Source: Fervidicoccus fontis Kam940
GTDB lineage: Archaea > Thermoproteota > Thermoprotei_A > Sulfolobales > Fervidicoccaceae
NCBI RefSeq assembly: GCF_000258425.1
Contig: NC_017461.1
Coordinates: forward strand, 1 to 64,000
Reading direction: 5' to 3'
Length of the DNA: 64,000 bases
Shown: positions 18,307 to 27,073 of the stretch, piece by piece
How positions within the stretch are numbered: position 1 is the stretch's first letter
Layout: each line of letters starts with the position of its first letter
Notes under the pieces: generated by a model
Databases searched by the model: none
Seen by the model: only the letters and a program-made list of their open reading frames with translations
What the model was told of the DNA's origin: nothing
Position numbers and translations under genes: made by a program

Positions 18307-19266
18307 TCAGAAAAGAATATATAAAAACAGCGATAAAGCCAGTAGAGTCGCGGTGAATGCGAGGGACTCGCACAGGGCGAGCCTCAAAGCTCTTTCCAGA
18401 TCGTGATAAGAGGGGAGGGGAAACTCCTTTCCTATCGTATAGTGCATGTGCTTTTCAAGCTTAATTCTCAGGCACCCCGATGCAGCAGACATCGGATTTC
18501 CCGCATTTATGCTCTCCGTGCAGTTCCTGTACTTTCTGAATGCAGCCCAGGCCTCCTTCACCTTCCCACCGACGCACGGGCAGAGAAGGACTGTGATGAG
18601 GGACCCGATCCTTGCAGGGATGAAGTTCAATATGGTATCCATTTTCGCGGAGGCCCATCCCTTCTCCCTGAACTCATCATCTTTATATCCAAGGGCGGAA
18701 TCCATAGTATTGGCCAGCCTCTGCAGCAGAGCACCCAAAGGCCCAAGGAGCAAGTAAAAGAAGAGTGGAGATATGAAGCCATCCACCATGCTCTCGAAGA
18801 GGGACTCGATCCCCGCAGACGCTATATACCCCTCACCCAACCTGCTCAAATCCCTCCTCACTATATTGGAGGCGCTTTCTCTCGCGCATTGAATATCTCC
18901 TCTCTTCAGGCAGTCGCTCGCTTCCCTCACATAGTCTATCAAAAGCCTCTGAGAAATCGACACCTTCATGATATATATTGAGAGGATCATCCAAACTAAT
19001 TGGCTCACTGGCCTGAGTATGAACATTGCGAGACCGTAAGCAACTAGGTGGATCCCTACAGAGCAGATCCAGATCGCGACTCCCGCGGCCTTGCTCTTGG
19101 GGAGCCTTCTATGGAGGAAGAGGGCGAGCGCATAGGATGTGTGGACGGGGTGCATATAGTAGAGAAAGCCTTCGTGCTTCGGATACATCCAGTCGAGGAG
19201 TAGGGCGGAGAGGAGGATGATCGAAAAGTAGGAGAAGCCTGGTGGATAAAGCCAGCTTAGATCCAT
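18307..19266 (-). CDS. cbiB: adenosylcobinamide-phosphate synthase CbiB
   Basis: A 319-residue membrane protein of the CbiB/CobD family, which attaches aminopropanol phosphate (from CobD) to adenosylcobyric acid. Family marks are LDWMYP and HPVHTSYAL near the N-terminus, SRLGEGYIASAGIESLFESMVDGFISPLFFY in the middle, ANTMDSALGYKDDEFREKGWASAKMD and NAGNPMSAASGCLRIKLE near the end. About five hydrophobic segments are present. It overlaps cobS by 10 bp. A broken 3' copy lies at 32505-32719. Confidence 0.93.
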   Translation of the reverse strand: MDLSWLYPPGFSYFSIILLSALLLDWMYPKHEGFLYYMHPVHTSYALALFLHRRLPKSKAAGVAIWICSVGIHLVAYGLAMFILRPVSQLVWMILSIYIMKVSISQRLLIDYVREASDCLKRGDIQCARESASNIVRRDLSRLGEGYIASAGIESLFESMVDGFISPLFFYLLLGPLGALLQRLANTMDSALGYKDDEFREKGWASAKMDTILNFIPARIGSLITVLLCPCVGGKVKEAWAAFRKYRNCTESINAGNPMSAASGCLRIKLEKHMHYTIGKEFPLPSYHDLERALRLALCESLAFTATLLALSLFLYILF

Positions 19267-20027
19267 AGATAAGCACCTGCAGCATATACAGTAAGGAGGA
19301 GGGCGTAGCAGAGCTCATTCGAAAATCCCAATACATCGCCATTGGCATATCCTAAAGCTTTCTTGCCCATATAATATGAGAGAAGCGAGGATAGAAGGAG
19401 GGAGGACAGGGAAAGGGCTGTGATGATCAGAGAGAGCTTCAAGCTGAAAGAGAGCATGAGTGTAAACGGAAAGGAGATGAGGAGGGAGGCTGCAAGGCTT
19501 GAAGGAGAGGAGCTCCTCTTGAATTCTCTTCCCATCCCTTCAGGAGGCTCCCCGCTGAGTAGGGAGGTGAGGATCATCGATGAGGGGGACCAGACTTCGG
19601 CTGAAATGGGAAAGAGTATAAGAGCATATCCGGGCTCTTGAAATGAAGAGAGAGACGAGTAGAGCCACAGAGTAAATACGGAGAAGGACGCTATAGCGTA
19701 AGATCCCCTGTACTTATCCTTGAGGACTTTTTTAGCATCGACGCCAAACCTCCCAGCAAGCAGGGCTTCAGTGAAGTCTATAAATCCGTCTGCATGGAGA
19801 AAGCCCTGCATGATGAAGTGAAGGGCTACAATAGAAAATGCGATCAGGGGGACGAGCTTTATTTTGAGGGAGAGGAGGACAGCGGCTGGAATTATCGCGA
19901 TGCCTCCCCTCAAAAGCCCTATAATGGGAAGCAGGTAAACAGATCCGAACGAAAGGCCTCCTTCTCTGTACTTTCTTGGGACTGGAATGGGAGTTAGGAA
20001 GGAGAGGAGAGAGAAGAAGTCTTTCAC
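19257..20027 (-). CDS. cobS: adenosylcobinamide-GDP ribazoletransferase (cobalamin synthase)
   Basis: A 256-residue polytopic membrane protein of the CobS family, which joins adenosylcobinamide-GDP to alpha-ribazole (phosphate). Diagnostic pieces are SFLTPIPVP at the start, LHADGFIDFTEALLAG and the KDKYRGSYA motif near residue 100, with the acidic metal-binding HADGFID pair intact. It sits 4 bp after cobD and overlaps cbiB, so translation is coupled. No second copy is seen in the window. Confidence 0.93.
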   Translation of the reverse strand: MKDFFSLLSFLTPIPVPRKYREGGLSFGSVYLLPIIGLLRGGIAIIPAAVLLSLKIKLVPLIAFSIVALHFIMQGFLHADGFIDFTEALLAGRFGVDAKKVLKDKYRGSYAIASFSVFTLWLYSSLSSFQEPGYALILFPISAEVWSPSSMILTSLLSGEPPEGMGREFKRSSSPSSLAASLLISFPFTLMLSFSLKLSLIITALSLSSLLLSSLLSYYMGKKALGYANGDVLGFSNELCYALLLTVYAAGAYLWI

Positions 20028-20031
20028 TATT

Positions 20032-21075
20032 CTACTCGTTTTCTATCACCCTCTTCAGGGCATTTATAAGCTCATCGTCCTCATGGGGCTTCCTGATCCC
20101 TATCCTTATAAAGCTGCTCCCCAATCCCTTAAACGAGGCGCAACTCCTAACATGTATTCCCTCCCCCTTCAGCAGGAAGCTTAGATCCAGACCTCTGGGA
20201 GACTCAACCAGTATGAAGTTAGCGGAGCTGTCATAAGGCTTAAGCCCAAGGGATTTAAGCTCATTCAGCATCCTCTTCCTCTCGCCTTCGATATACCTCC
20301 TCGACCGCATTATAAATTCCCTCGCCTCATCCTTCCTGCTCAATAGCTCCCTAGCGAAGCAGTCCGCGAGGCTTCCAACGTTCCACGGCTGCCTCACAGC
20401 ATCTATTTTCTCAAGCACCTCTCTGCTTGAAGAGAAGAGAAATCCGAGCCTTATTCCTGGGAGGGAGAGCCACTTCGTCATGGACCTAACGAGGAGGAAG
20501 TTCTCTGGAATGCCTGATCCCAACTCTATTGCGCACCTACTGCAGAGCTCCGAATACGCCTCATCCATTAAAACCCTCGCTCTGCATCTTGAGAGCTTCT
20601 CGATTATTTCTCCCCTCTCAATATAGATCCCGAGGGGGTTGCTCGGATTAGTTATGACTATAAGTGAATCTTCCCTTCCGCACGCTTCCTCCAGATCAGA
20701 AAAGTTCAGGGAAAAAACGTCTCCGCTTTTCCTATAGAAAACAGGCTTGTATGATATCCCCAGCGCTTTCGAAAGAACCTCATATTCTCCATATGATGGC
20801 TCCAAGACGTAGATCCATTTAGGCTTAAGAGCGAATATTGCAAGGTTTATCGCCTCCCCTGCACCTGAGGTCGGCACTATGTCTTCTTCTCTGCAGCCGT
20901 AAAAGCTTGAAATGGCCCTCTTCAGCTTTTCATAGTTGTAGTCTGGATACCTCTCAAGAACCCCGCTCTTAATGCACCTCTCCACTACCTCATAGGACCC
21001 TTCAGGAGGTCCCAAAGGGTTAAGGTTAACGCTGAAGTCTACCCCCTCTTCTCCCCTTCCTCCGTGGATCCGCAA
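20032..21075 (-). CDS. cobD: threonine-phosphate decarboxylase CobD (HisC-like aminotransferase fold)
   Basis: A 347-residue PLP enzyme of fold type I, beginning IHGGRGEEGVDFSVNLNPLG, the CobD/CobC start pattern. It has NPSNPLG, MDEAYSEL, and the Schiff-base lysine in RSMTKWLSLPGIRLGF. CobD turns L-threonine phosphate into aminopropanol phosphate for CbiB. The start overlaps the cobY gene by 37 bp. The neighbours (cobY, cobS, cbiB) make CobD far more likely than histidinol-phosphate aminotransferase. Confidence 0.9.
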   Translation of the reverse strand: MRIHGGRGEEGVDFSVNLNPLGPPEGSYEVVERCIKSGVLERYPDYNYEKLKRAISSFYGCREEDIVPTSGAGEAINLAIFALKPKWIYVLEPSYGEYEVLSKALGISYKPVFYRKSGDVFSLNFSDLEEACGREDSLIVITNPSNPLGIYIERGEIIEKLSRCRARVLMDEAYSELCSRCAIELGSGIPENFLLVRSMTKWLSLPGIRLGFLFSSSREVLEKIDAVRQPWNVGSLADCFARELLSRKDEAREFIMRSRRYIEGERKRMLNELKSLGLKPYDSSANFILVESPRGLDLSFLLKGEGIHVRSCASFKGLGSSFIRIGIRKPHEDDELINALKRVIENE

Positions 21076-21584
21076 AGCTCGACCGCCTTCTTCAAATCTT
21101 CAGGTGTGTCTATGTCTAAAAGATCTCTGTCCTCGTTAAAATACACATTCTCCCAGCTGCCCCCCTCCCTATTGAAAAGGGAAATCCCTGTTTCCTCGGC
21201 TGATCCACTTCTCATTTTTACGAGAGTGACGACATCTGCTTTAGAATTCAATGCTTTATCCAAAAACCTCTCTAATGCTTCCCTCGAAAGGAAGGGCATG
21301 TCTCCGGGAAGGATGAGAGCGGGGAAGGTGACCCTCTTCAGGATGAGTGATAGGTCCTCAACATATCCAAGGCCAGGGCATTCAACTGCTTGAACCCCCT
21401 CTCTCCCCTCAACCTTCCCCAAGTCCTCTCCCCTCACACATACATACACTTTTCCATTTCCCCTGACCTTTTCAGCGGCATCGATGGAAACATCTATGAG
21501 CCTCTTCCCGCATATTATGAGAAAAGGCTTCTTCAATCCCCCCAGCCTCTCTCCTCTCCCTCCAGCCATGATCACTATATCCAA
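21039..21584 (-). CDS. cobY: adenosylcobinamide-phosphate guanylyltransferase CobY
   Basis: A 181-residue nucleotidyltransferase of the archaeal CobY type: MAGGRGERLGGLKKPFL (the GTP-binding loop and Lys), VYVCVRG and LPGDMPFLSRE, with a C-terminal DLLDIDTPEDL. Archaea use CobY in place of CobU to make adenosylcobinamide-GDP. It lies 3 bp downstream of cbiS and overlaps cobD, in the middle of the salvage operon. Confidence 0.9.
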   Translation of the reverse strand: MDIVIMAGGRGERLGGLKKPFLIICGKRLIDVSIDAAEKVRGNGKVYVCVRGEDLGKVEGREGVQAVECPGLGYVEDLSLILKRVTFPALILPGDMPFLSREALERFLDKALNSKADVVTLVKMRSGSAEETGISLFNREGGSWENVYFNEDRDLLDIDTPEDLKKAVELCGSTEEGEKRG

Positions 21585-21587
21585 GGC

Positions 21588-22682
21588 TCACTTCCTCGAA
21601 TACTTATCGTATATCCTGCTGAGCACCCCTCCAACAATCGCTCCGACCACGTCGTCAGTCATCAGAGGCAGCCCGCTCAAATCCTCGAGATCTTTATCCC
21701 CCTCCTTGATCCTGTCTATCCAGTAGTATGCGAGGAGGCCTTTGAATCCGTTTAAGTATTCGGCAATAGCCTTTCCCATTACCTCATCAGCTATTATTCC
21801 AGAGGAATCGCTTGAGTACTCCTCCGCTTCAATCCCTGGAAGCAGCCCAAAGGACAGGAATGATTCGGCGAGCCTCGCACTCCTTATGATTATCCTCAGG
21901 TTCGGGTCCTTTAGAATGGAGTCGATCTCCTCTTTTATTTCTTCCTCAGCATCAAGTTCACTGAGGAACGGTATTGGCGCTTTTCTGTAGGCCCTCACTG
22001 CCAGCTTTACGACCTCGTCAATATCTTTGAATCCAAGAGTTTTCGCGGTGTGCTCATCAACAGGAGCGTTCCTGATCTGCTCTGAAAGCGCTCTCAAAAC
22101 CGCTAAGGATGCAGAGATCCCCACATCTGTAGCCGAGCCTGCAAATCTCTCCCCTCCAAATGGAGAGGCGACCATTGTCGCATCTGAAGGCGTTCCTACA
22201 TAAGATGAAGAGTAGCACATTGGGCCGCCGAGTGACATTATCATCCCCTTCACCTCGGAAACTGTCCTGAAGAGGTCCAAAAGCCCCACATCGCTAAGAG
22301 GCTCATCCACGATTACAGCCACATTTATGGTCCCGAACTTCCCTCTCTCTGCACCTTCAAAGCATGAAGGAGAATCTACGCCATACGTAACGAAAGCCTC
22401 CGCTTCTACCCCTTTGTAGCTGGAAGATCCCCTCGAGTATTTTTTCAAGTCTACAGCCGTGAGAAAGATGGCGGACTCCTCAATGTCTATCCCCAAGCTT
22501 CTGGAAGTTTCCCTGCAGAAGTTGTTAAGATCAACATGCTCAAAGTTCTTCGGAACCCTTTTGAACCCTATGTACCTGATCCCTCCATAAACCTTTGGGC
22601 AGCCTGATGTCGAGAGGGAAGAGTAGCTCTTTCCCAGGTCTATAACTAAAGCATCGCTTTCCTCAACAATTACCCTTGATAT
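21588..22682 (-). CDS. cbiS: CbiS: adenosylcobinamide amidohydrolase (CbiZ) fused to alpha-ribazole phosphatase (CobZ)
   Basis: Full length is about 365 residues. The CbiZ domain includes SSLSTSGCPKVYGG, EAFVTYGVDSPSC, GTINVAVIVDEPLSD, SDATMVASPFGG and ATDVGISASLAV. The C-terminal 150 residues carry a PgpA-like CobZ domain (GIIADEVMGKAIAEYL, LPLMTDDVVGAIVGG). This is the fusion described as CbiS in Methanopyrus. The start is odd: homology begins at 22682, where the paralogue has ATG but this copy has ATA, and no ATG, GTG or TTG occurs in frame before TTG 22496. Either AUA is used or the N-terminal 62 residues are lost. Confidence 0.85.
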   Translation of the reverse strand: MSRVIVEESDALVIDLGKSYSSLSTSGCPKVYGGIRYIGFKRVPKNFEHVDLNNFCRETSRSLGIDIEESAIFLTAVDLKKYSRGSSSYKGVEAEAFVTYGVDSPSCFEGAERGKFGTINVAVIVDEPLSDVGLLDLFRTVSEVKGMIMSLGGPMCYSSSYVGTPSDATMVASPFGGERFAGSATDVGISASLAVLRALSEQIRNAPVDEHTAKTLGFKDIDEVVKLAVRAYRKAPIPFLSELDAEEEIKEEIDSILKDPNLRIIIRSARLAESFLSFGLLPGIEAEEYSSDSSGIIADEVMGKAIAEYLNGFKGLLAYYWIDRIKEGDKDLEDLSGLPLMTDDVVGAIVGGVLSRIYDKYSRK

Positions 22683-22688
22683 GGCCTC

Positions 22689-23744
22689 TCACCTCATTTT
22701 CATGAGCCTTTCATACTCAATATATATGGACCGCTTTAAATCCTCCACGCTTCTTCCCTTCAATAGGGCTAGTACTGAGGTCCCTCCTGCCCCAACTCCC
22801 TCCTTCACAAACCCCTCATCATAAGCCTTAAGCCCTTCAAAGGGGGAGTCGGAAAAGGAGAGGTCCGCATAGACTAAGGAAGCTCCAGGGGCTAATGAGC
22901 CCACTAGTTTGCCCATTTTCTCTCCCTTATCATCAAAGACCCACTTCGTAGTTGCTATGCTCACCTTTTCCTTATCGAATTCCTCTCCTGATGCCCTCAT
23001 GAGCGCTAAGGCTGCGAGCATTTGAGTCCCACCTGCAAGTATTACATGGCTCCCCCCGCTCAATGCGCCGATCGCGATTCCAGCTATTGATATGTGGAGC
23101 GGGTCCCCCAAAACGTCGTTAATCTCGAATGGGTCATCCATTCCTTCAGCCCTCTTGAGGGCTGCTTCTACGACCGATTTCTTTATGTCAATAGGGTTTA
23201 CATTTGAGGAGCTGCTTACAGAACTGCAGTCCCCCATGCCCAAACCCTTGAGTATAGAAAGAGCAGTAGTTGTACCACCAGGCATGCTCTCCCCTATCAA
23301 AACAACATCTGATAGAGAGCTGAAGGTCTTCCCCGCGGTCTTCGCCTCAGAAAATAGCCTTTTCGATGTCCCTCTTGGAAGCGCTTCCTCTTTATCTATC
23401 CTCCCCCCGACCCTCCTGCTAGGGAGTGTGAGGGCAGGCAGCTTTGGCTCCACATACGACCCTGAATTCACTACAATGAAGGGCGCGTTTGAAAGCTGAA
23501 GTGCCGCCCTCGTTATAACTGCAGGCGTGGGGATCCCCGAAGGTGTAGTAGGGATAGAGTCTATGCTTTGAGGCTTCCCATACTGAACGTACTCGACATC
23601 TAGAGCTGGAGTGAATAGAGTAGCGGCTGCCATTTCCCCTGCCAGAGAAATGTTCGGAATTGTTGATGTGAGTGTGGAGGCGATTACGCAAACTACTACA
23701 GCTTTTCCCTTTCTCATCTCTTCAGTTTTGAAAGAGCCGTGCAC
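22689..23744 (-). CDS. cobT: CobT-like phosphoribosyltransferase
   Basis: A 351-residue protein of the archaeal CobT family, which makes alpha-ribazole phosphate from nicotinate mononucleotide and a lower-ligand base. Recognised from STLTSTIPNISLAGEMAAAT, TTPSGIPTPAVITRAAL, the glycine-rich IGESMPGGTTTALSILKGLG and ILAGGTQMLAALAL. The start is GTG at 23744. It is the first gene of B12 copy A and lies 6 bp before the CbiS frame. A frameshifted paralogue lies at 44329-45403. Confidence 0.9.
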   Translation of the reverse strand: MHGSFKTEEMRKGKAVVVCVIASTLTSTIPNISLAGEMAAATLFTPALDVEYVQYGKPQSIDSIPTTPSGIPTPAVITRAALQLSNAPFIVVNSGSYVEPKLPALTLPSRRVGGRIDKEEALPRGTSKRLFSEAKTAGKTFSSLSDVVLIGESMPGGTTTALSILKGLGMGDCSSVSSSSNVNPIDIKKSVVEAALKRAEGMDDPFEINDVLGDPLHISIAGIAIGALSGGSHVILAGGTQMLAALALMRASGEEFDKEKVSIATTKWVFDDKGEKMGKLVGSLAPGASLVYADLSFSDSPFEGLKAYDEGFVKEGVGAGGTSVLALLKGRSVEDLKRSIYIEYERLMKMR

Positions 23745-23928
23745 TATCTTAATTCCCTTTTCCGTTTCAAGACACCCCCTTCTTGCTTTGGAAATTAAAA
23801 CAATTGCTATACCTTGAGATCCTTGAATAATACTGATGTTCTTCTAATCAAAAAATAAAAGTTTTATTCAAAACATAAAAGTGAAAGTCCTTGTAGGCTC
23901 ATTTAATTCGGGCAATAGAACTGAAAAT

Positions 23929-24252
23929 TCACTCCCTGGATAGATATTCAGCAAAGAGCCCGACAATCTTTTCCGGGTCATCGCAGTAGATTCTAACAGT
24001 TTTAACTCTATCCTTCTCCCCCCGATTTATTTCAATTTTATTTGATGAGATCCCGGTAAGTTTTGAGAGGAATTTTATTAGAGAAGCGTTGACTTTCCCC
24101 CGCTCTGGAGGTTGTGTAGAATGAAAGATTAGCTCTCCCCGTTCAGAAATGATGCCCGTATCTTTGGATTTCGGCTTGACATATATGATCAGGTCGACAA
24201 ACCCGTTTCCTATCTGAATTGAGCTTTTTGCAACGCCGTTTTTACCAGGCAT
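23929..24252 (-). CDS. DUF167 (YggU-like) protein
   Basis: A 107-residue protein of the DUF167/UPF0235 family: a beta-alpha fold with VYVKPKSKD-type strand (LIIYVKPKSKDTGI), the conserved P--GKVN-SLIKFLSK segment (PPERGKVNASLIKFLSKLTG) and IEINRGEKDRVKTVRI. The family function is not established. It is separated from the B12 operon by 184 bp, which should include the operon promoter, and is followed by a divergent RNA methyltransferase gene. Confidence 0.88.
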   Translation of the reverse strand: MPGKNGVAKSSIQIGNGFVDLIIYVKPKSKDTGIISERGELIFHSTQPPERGKVNASLIKFLSKLTGISSNKIEINRGEKDRVKTVRIYCDDPEKIVGLFAEYLSRE

Positions 24253-24489
24253 ATCGAAGATCCCCGAATTCTATTAGAGCTGAATCTGAATGATGCTCTA
24301 AGCAATTTCTATAATTTAATGAAGAGTTAAAATGCTTTACAGCAGGCGATTGAATTGCATACATGCTTCTCGTTAGACCTTCTTCTGGCGCGGCATCGCA
24401 CAAGATGCAATTGGATGAGGGAGGTGAGGATGAACTGTTATGGAATAGACCTGCGCAAATGATTTGGGGAATTGAGCTTTTCAAAAAAT

Positions 24490-25734
24490 ATGTATTTAAA
24501 GCGTCATAGCGATATTTTAGTTCAGAGGGGGAGGAGTTTCTTGAGCGGTGGTGCGGTAGAAGTAAGGTGCAAAGGAGGATTCTTGAGGAGCATTAAGGCT
24601 GGAGAGGAACTTGTGGAAAAAATTGAGGAGATTTCAAGTTCATATATGATAAGAGCGGAGGACGTGATATGCTCTCTAGCTGAACCTGTTGAGAACTACT
24701 ACCTGAGAGTGAATATAATGAAGGGGAGCAGAGAGTACGTCCTCTCAAAGATGCCTCACGACTCTCATGCTTCTCAAGATGAAAGGTTTGAGGAGATGAT
24801 CAACGTCAAGGTAAGAGGAGGAGAGAAGGTTGAGGAGATGAAGAGATACGTGATCGCCGATATCAAGGCAGCAGAGAGGGTCATGCTGGGCTCAGACCTC
24901 TTCATGCCCGGGGCATTGAAAGTTGTCAATGGAAAGAGGGGGGAAGAGGTCGCAGTTGTTTCGGAAAACGGATATGTTGTTGGGAGTGGAATTCTGGACA
25001 TCGATCCTTCAGAGGTGAATCCAAAAAAGAGGGGAATTGCCGTTAGGATCGAGAGGAGCCCATACAAAATGGTGAAGCTGAACTCTCTGGATATTTTCAA
25101 GGAGGGATACATCTACGACCAGTCATTCCCATCAATGCTCCTCATCCACGCTTCCTCTCCAAGAGAGGGAGATGTTATAGCAGATCTGACCGCATCGCCC
25201 GGCGGAAAGATCTCTCATGCATATGAATTCACTCGCGGAAAAGCTGAGTACTACGCCTTCGATCACACAAATGCGAAAGTTGAGAAGGTCGAGGAAACGA
25301 TGAGGAGGCTCGGGCACGAAAATGTAAAGGTATACAAGGCTGATTCGAGGTCTTTGGGAAAGGAGTTCCCTTGGCTCTCTCCAAGCTTCACAATTGTCGA
25401 TCCCCCATGCACGGGGCTAGGAAATAGGCCTAGGCTCTCTTTCAGCTTTGAAGAGGAAGAGCAGGAAGTCCTTATAAGGCTGCAGAAGGCTCTCCTGAGT
25501 GAAGCCATAAGGATAACATCTCCCGGGGGGAAGATCGTATACTCAACATGCACCTTGACGGTGGAGGAAAATGAAGGAGTGGTCGAATGGGCTTTGAAAA
25601 ACTTTCCAGTATGTGCGGAAGAGCCCCTAGCGCCTTATCCGAGAACAAAGCTTTCAGATTTCCCCTTTGCGAGGTTCCTTCCAGGATACCACAAATATCC
25701 TGGCTTCTTCTTCGCCGTTCTCAAAAAGCTCTGA
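24490..25734 (+). CDS. PUA-domain NOP2/Sun-type RNA (cytosine-5) methyltransferase
   Basis: About 414 residues. A PUA domain lies at roughly residues 110-190 (RYVIADIKAAERVMLGSDLFMPG, GYVVGSGIL). It is followed by a Rossmann methyltransferase with VIADLTASPGGKISHAYE (SAM binding), the DPPCTGLGNRPR motif and the YSTCTLTVEENE motif, giving the two NOP2/Sun catalytic cysteines. The substrate is tRNA or rRNA, as for NSUN6-like archaeal enzymes. The exact start is unsure: ATG 24490 lies inside a TATA-like TGTATTTAAAGCG, so a later start (for example TTG 24541) is possible. Confidence 0.88.
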   Translation: MYLKRHSDILVQRGRSFLSGGAVEVRCKGGFLRSIKAGEELVEKIEEISSSYMIRAEDVICSLAEPVENYYLRVNIMKGSREYVLSKMPHDSHASQDERFEEMINVKVRGGEKVEEMKRYVIADIKAAERVMLGSDLFMPGALKVVNGKRGEEVAVVSENGYVVGSGILDIDPSEVNPKKRGIAVRIERSPYKMVKLNSLDIFKEGYIYDQSFPSMLLIHASSPREGDVIADLTASPGGKISHAYEFTRGKAEYYAFDHTNAKVEKVEETMRRLGHENVKVYKADSRSLGKEFPWLSPSFTIVDPPCTGLGNRPRLSFSFEEEEQEVLIRLQKALLSEAIRITSPGGKIVYSTCTLTVEENEGVVEWALKNFPVCAEEPLAPYPRTKLSDFPFARFLPGYHKYPGFFFAVLKKL

Positions 25735-26031
25735 TCCCATTTAGCATTCAATTCCGACCTCCTCCCAATCCCAAAGAGAGAGGGGACTCGCGCATCTATC
25801 TGCTTTTACATCCTTAATCTGCGGGGAAGTGGATGCGATCAGAGGATCCTCATCTGGAGCTCGAATAGAGCTTTTTCCTCAATGTTTAGAACTGTTAAAA
25901 TGCCTCTATTTTGTTCAAGTAAAGAAAATCGATAAAGTTAAGCTGGTGCGTTTCACCTAAGGAAAAAAAGCTTTAGCGGAGCCAAATATTTCTAGAGCTA
26001 TATTTCATTTTCATGAAAAGAAAAAGGGGGG

Positions 26032-26889
26032 TTATTTTGCAGTCAATCCTTCTTTCCCCGTTTTCTCTTCTTTCTTTTCCCCCATCTCTGCAACTTCTCT
26101 CAATCCTACTATACCGTAAGGGCTGACCGCTCCAGGGCCTGCAGGCATTAGATTAGTTGGTATTAGCATAAGCGTGCCCTTTCCTTGAAGCCCGAGCTCA
26201 TACAATATATTCATCCACCTCAGCTCTAGACCGTACTTGCTTGATTCATACAGCTTTGCAGCCTCTATCATTTTTGCTGCAGCTTCATATTCAGCCTGCG
26301 CAAGCGTGACCCTAGCCCTTCTCTCCCTTTCCGCTGCTGCCTGTCTGGACATCGCTTCCTGGAGGGCTGTTGGAATTAATACGTCTCTAATCTCAACGGA
26401 AGTCACCTTAATCCCCCAAGCCTCTGTCTTCTGATCTATAATGTTCCTTGCAATTGTCCCTATCTTCTCCCTTTCCGCGAGAAGCTCATCAAGAGTGATA
26501 CCTCCTATAACTTCTCTAAGCGTTGTCTGTGCAGCAAGAGTTGTAGCTAGAATATAATCTTCAACGTTCAAAACGACCTTCTCAAGGTCGACTGGCTGGA
26601 AGTACATTACCGCATCTACATTCACAGGGACGTTGTCCTTTGTGAGCGTCTGCTCGGTTTTAAACGCCTGAGTTTGAAGCCTTGTTGATATTACGAATGG
26701 AACCTTGCTTATGAGCGGAACAATGTAAACTATTCCTGGCCCCTTGAAACCTCTAAATCTCCCCAAGACCAAGTAAGGTGCTCTTTCCCACTCCTTAAAG
26801 ACCTTTATGCCTGAGAGAAAGAATATGAGTACGAACAAAACTGCGATAGATATTCCGATAATCTCTCCTAAATTTGCACTTATATACAT
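26032..26889 (-). CDS. stomatin/prohibitin (SPFH) family membrane protein
   Basis: A 285-residue protein with one N-terminal membrane segment (IIGISIAVLFVLIFFLSGIK) and an SPFH domain: GPGIVYIVPLI, TKDNVPVNVDAVMYF, LREVIGGITLDELLAEREKIG and WGIKVTSVEIRDV. A coiled-coil, alanine-rich tail follows (RQAAAERERRARVTLAQAE). It forms the archaeal STOPP pair with the NfeD protease upstream, in which NfeD cleaves the stomatin C-terminus. Transcription follows NfeD on the minus strand after a 184-bp gap. Confidence 0.93.
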   Translation of the reverse strand: MYISANLGEIIGISIAVLFVLIFFLSGIKVFKEWERAPYLVLGRFRGFKGPGIVYIVPLISKVPFVISTRLQTQAFKTEQTLTKDNVPVNVDAVMYFQPVDLEKVVLNVEDYILATTLAAQTTLREVIGGITLDELLAEREKIGTIARNIIDQKTEAWGIKVTSVEIRDVLIPTALQEAMSRQAAAERERRARVTLAQAEYEAAAKMIEAAKLYESSKYGLELRWMNILYELGLQGKGTLMLIPTNLMPAGPGAVSPYGIVGLREVAEMGEKKEEKTGKEGLTAK

Positions 26890-27073
26890 ACATTTTACCC
26901 CAAATATATATATACTTGAATTTTAGGAAAAGGATCTTCCCTCGCAACTATTGAAGCATTAAGAAGCGCATTGCAATTTTTAAAGCTTTGAAAACTCGCT
27001 GATTTTTCAGCTTTTACATCGATCCTTATCCTATAATATTTCATATATATTGCTAAACGCAAATATAAACATT

